From: an uncultured Pirellula sp.
Lineage (GTDB): Bacteria > Planctomycetota > Planctomycetia > Pirellulales > Pirellulaceae
Reading direction: 5' to 3'
Assembly (NCBI GenBank): GCA_903837255.1
Contig: CAILTZ010000573.1
Location: 1-6,531 of the forward strand
Length of the DNA: 6,531 nt
In this document: positions 5,361 through 6,531 of the stretch, piece after piece
Layout of the letters: every line of letters starts with the position of its first letter
Numbering within the stretch: position 1 is the stretch's first letter
Made by a program: the position numbers and the translations under genes
Notes under the pieces: model-generated
The model's input: only the letters and a program-made list of their open reading frames with translations
What the model was told of the DNA's origin: nothing
Databases searched by the model: none

Positions 5361-6113
5361 CTACCACCGCTGTGCAGCTTGGGCCTGCATAAGCATCTCC
5401 GAAGCTTGTTGGCTCAATCCGTATCGGTCGGTGGGTTGATTGATTTCCAGAAAGAACGCGAACCTCGCATTAGGCATTTGGGCACTTACCACCGGTGCCG
5501 GAGCCACGTGCATAAAACTCGTCACACGGTTGTTCCAGCGAGCGGTAAGCAACTGACCTCCGAGACTCCGCTCGGGAGTCAATCGGTAATGCTGGACCAT
5601 CAAATGCACCAATGGGATCTCATCGCCAGTGACACCTTGGAACTGAATCCGGCGGACCTGTTTGGTGCGATCAAAGTAATAGGTCAGCGAGCCCGCCACG
5701 TCGTAGACTTGGGCACCGGAGACCAGCGGTACACGCAGTCCATCGAAGTTCAAATCCGAGAGCACCGTCGATACCCGAGGAAAACTGCGGTACACAAAAT
5801 CTGGTGATATATCAAAGCGTATGACTTGGCGAAGATCGATCGGGGGCTGGGCGATAACCATTGGCCCATCCTTGATGGACACTTTCGCGCCACTCCACGC
5901 GGTGGCTTCTGGAACTGCATTGGCGCTGTAAGAATTGGCAACGTCAGCGTTAGCGATAGATGGAGCCTCAGACGTCTGGTCCTCGATGGCCGGATCGAAC
6001 GAAACGGCTCGCCGGATTTGTGTCCCCTGCTCTGTCTCGTAAAGCACATACGGTGTGCCGAGGGCTGTTCCTAACAGGAGAGTGGCCCCGAGGGGTTTTT
6101 GGAAAAAGGACAT
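5361..6113 (-). CDS. membrane-anchored protein of unknown function, planctomycete-type
   Basis: This is a 250-residue protein from the ATG at 6113. A longer in-frame version would begin with TTG at 6176, but it would be translated through the tandem repeats and lacks support. The N-terminus MSFFQKPLGA plus a hydrophobic stretch (8-25) looks like a membrane anchor or uncleaved signal. Residues 40-87 are a variable linker. The core (88-228) has well-defined blocks: DLRQVIRFDISPDFVYRSFP, RVSTVLSDLNFDGLRVPLVSG, GSLTYYFDR, RIQFQGVTGDE, LTARWNN and RFAFFLEINQP. I recall a planctomycete family of unknown function with this core, possibly the one catalogued as DUF6690; this is memory, not a search. 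The last 20 residues are Gln/Ala-rich and probably helical. It is convergent with the PPQNY-repeat gene, with 3 bp between the stops, and divergent from the gene at 6325. Confidence 0.82.
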   Translation of the reverse strand: MSFFQKPLGATLLLGTALGTPYVLYETEQGTQIRRAVSFDPAIEDQTSEAPSIANADVANSYSANAVPEATAWSGAKVSIKDGPMVIAQPPIDLRQVIRFDISPDFVYRSFPRVSTVLSDLNFDGLRVPLVSGAQVYDVAGSLTYYFDRTKQVRRIQFQGVTGDEIPLVHLMVQHYRLTPERSLGGQLLTARWNNRVTSFMHVAPAPVVSAQMPNARFAFFLEINQPTDRYGLSQQASEMLMQAQAAQRW

Positions 6114-6324
6114 TTTCGACCCTGCCAGTCCGAGGATCCGCCAAATACAAACCGTCGCGTCAAACCGTCGCGTCAAACCATAGCGTCAAACCATAGCGAT
6201 TCTGACGCCAGAAATTTGGGTTTGATGGTAAATTCGTGTAGAACAGGGGCCAACGAAGCCATCTTGGGAGTGTAAATTTCCTATTATTCCGTGTGTAGCA
6301 CGTTTAAACTCGGCCGAGCCAAGA
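6114..6324. promoter_or_regulatory. divergent intergenic region upstream of the genes at 6113 and 6325
   Basis: This 211-bp region separates two divergent genes for membrane-anchored proteins. Nearest the 6113 gene are four 13-bp tandem repeats (6149-6200). Nearer the 6325 gene is a TATTAT (6282-6287), 37 bases before the ATG, which resembles a -10 box but has no good -35 at the right distance. The ribosome-binding site of the 6325 gene is weak. Confidence 0.45.
6149..6200. repeat. four 13-bp tandem repeats upstream of the 6113 gene
   Basis: Two identical units, AAACCGTCGCGTC (6149-6161, 6162-6174), are followed by AAACCATAGCGTC (6175-6187) and AAACCATAGCGAT (6188-6200). The block ends 35 bp before the ATG at 6113. 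On the minus strand each junction reads GGTTTGACG, which resembles a -35 element (TTGACA), but no matching -10 was found. Candidate roles are protein-binding sites or simple slippage. Confidence 0.9.
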
Positions 6325-6531
6325 ATGCAATCCGATTCCAGTCAACCAATTCGAATACGCCCCATTTGGATCGCCGGGATCGCTTGCGCTCTGTTGGCGG
6401 TTCTCGCATTCTTCTGGGCGAACATCGATCAGCGGGCTAGTCGCACAAGCGCCCCGACGAGTCTGGACTCGAAAAACGATTCAAACACCTCAGCCAACCC
6501 TTTGGCTCTTCGAGAACGAATCGAAGCACAC
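6325..6531 (+). CDS. membrane-anchored protein, N-terminal part (cut by right edge)
   Basis: From the ATG at 6325 the frame stays open for 69 codons to the window end. A short polar N-terminus (MQSDSSQPIRIRP) is followed by a strong hydrophobic segment at 14-33 (IWIAGIACALLAVLAFFWAN). After it comes a Ser/Thr/Asn-rich stretch and the start of a charged region (LRERIEAH). This is typical of a single-pass membrane anchor with a large domain on the outer side, or of an uncleaved signal. The visible part shows no family. Upstream stop codons and the TATTAT at 6282-6287 are consistent with this start, but the Shine-Dalgarno site is weak. The other possibility is a chance open frame, which the clear membrane segment makes less likely. 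Confidence 0.7.
   Translation, partial: MQSDSSQPIRIRPIWIAGIACALLAVLAFFWANIDQRASRTSAPTSLDSKNDSNTSANPLALRERIEAH

Noticed and set aside
6114..6176. N-terminal extension of the 5361-6113 gene to a TTG start
   Set aside because: The extension is read partly through the 13-bp non-triplet tandem repeats and would put 21 extra residues before a natural MSFFQKPLGA membrane anchor. The ATG at 6113 fits better.
1..6531. tRNA, rRNA, insertion sequence or phage features
   Set aside because: No tRNA-like cloverleaf, rRNA core sequence, transposase motif, terminal inverted repeats or integrase was recognised on either strand.

Overview
The window looks like a piece of a planctomycete chromosome, most likely from the Pirellulaceae (Rhodopirellula/Blastopirellula-like). 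This rests on three proteins resembling families I know mainly from that phylum: the exported 'GHYRPGSCAP' protein, the small WY..GP GYF-like protein and the 'RVSTVLSDLNFDGLRVPL' protein. Weak or absent Shine-Dalgarno sites on most genes fit the same group. No database search was possible, so this is inference. No rRNA, tRNA, CRISPR array, transposase or phage gene is visible, and the region reads as ordinary chromosomal DNA.

Left part (1-2015, all minus strand): a three-gene run transcribed right to left. It starts with a nucleoside-hydrolase-family gene (2015-1071). After 42 bp comes an N-carbamoylputrescine amidase (aguB, 1028-150). The aguB stop overlaps, as ATGA, the start of an agmatine deiminase gene (aguA, 153 to beyond the left edge). 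AguA and AguB together convert agmatine to putrescine via N-carbamoylputrescine. The nucleoside hydrolase keeps the N-terminal Asp cluster but has Lys-Gly where the family normally has the C-terminal catalytic/calcium-binding His-Asp.

Middle (2016-3905): trpD (anthranilate phosphoribosyltransferase, tryptophan synthesis) is divergent from that operon and is the only trp gene here. Its stop codon overlaps the stop of a convergent minus-strand gene for an exported protein of unknown function with a proline-rich linker.

Right part (3906-6531): a 73-residue GYF-like protein on the minus strand has the strongest ribosome-binding site in the window and is followed by a clear intrinsic terminator. 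A 333 bp gap follows. Next is a plus-strand single-pass membrane protein whose C-terminal tail carries PPQNY repeats. Its stop lies 3 bp from the stop of a convergent minus-strand membrane-anchored protein of unknown function. That gene is preceded by four 13-bp tandem repeats in a divergent intergenic region. A plus-strand membrane-anchored protein begins at 6325 and runs off the right edge.

Across the window the hexamer CGATCG, and the octamer GCGATCGC within it, is far more frequent than chance, mostly in the left half. Two copies form an 18-bp perfect palindrome inside aguB. I found no convincing new multi-gene system. The best leads are the altered nucleoside hydrolase active site and its operon with polyamine genes, the tandem repeats before the 6113 gene, and the CGATCG bias.
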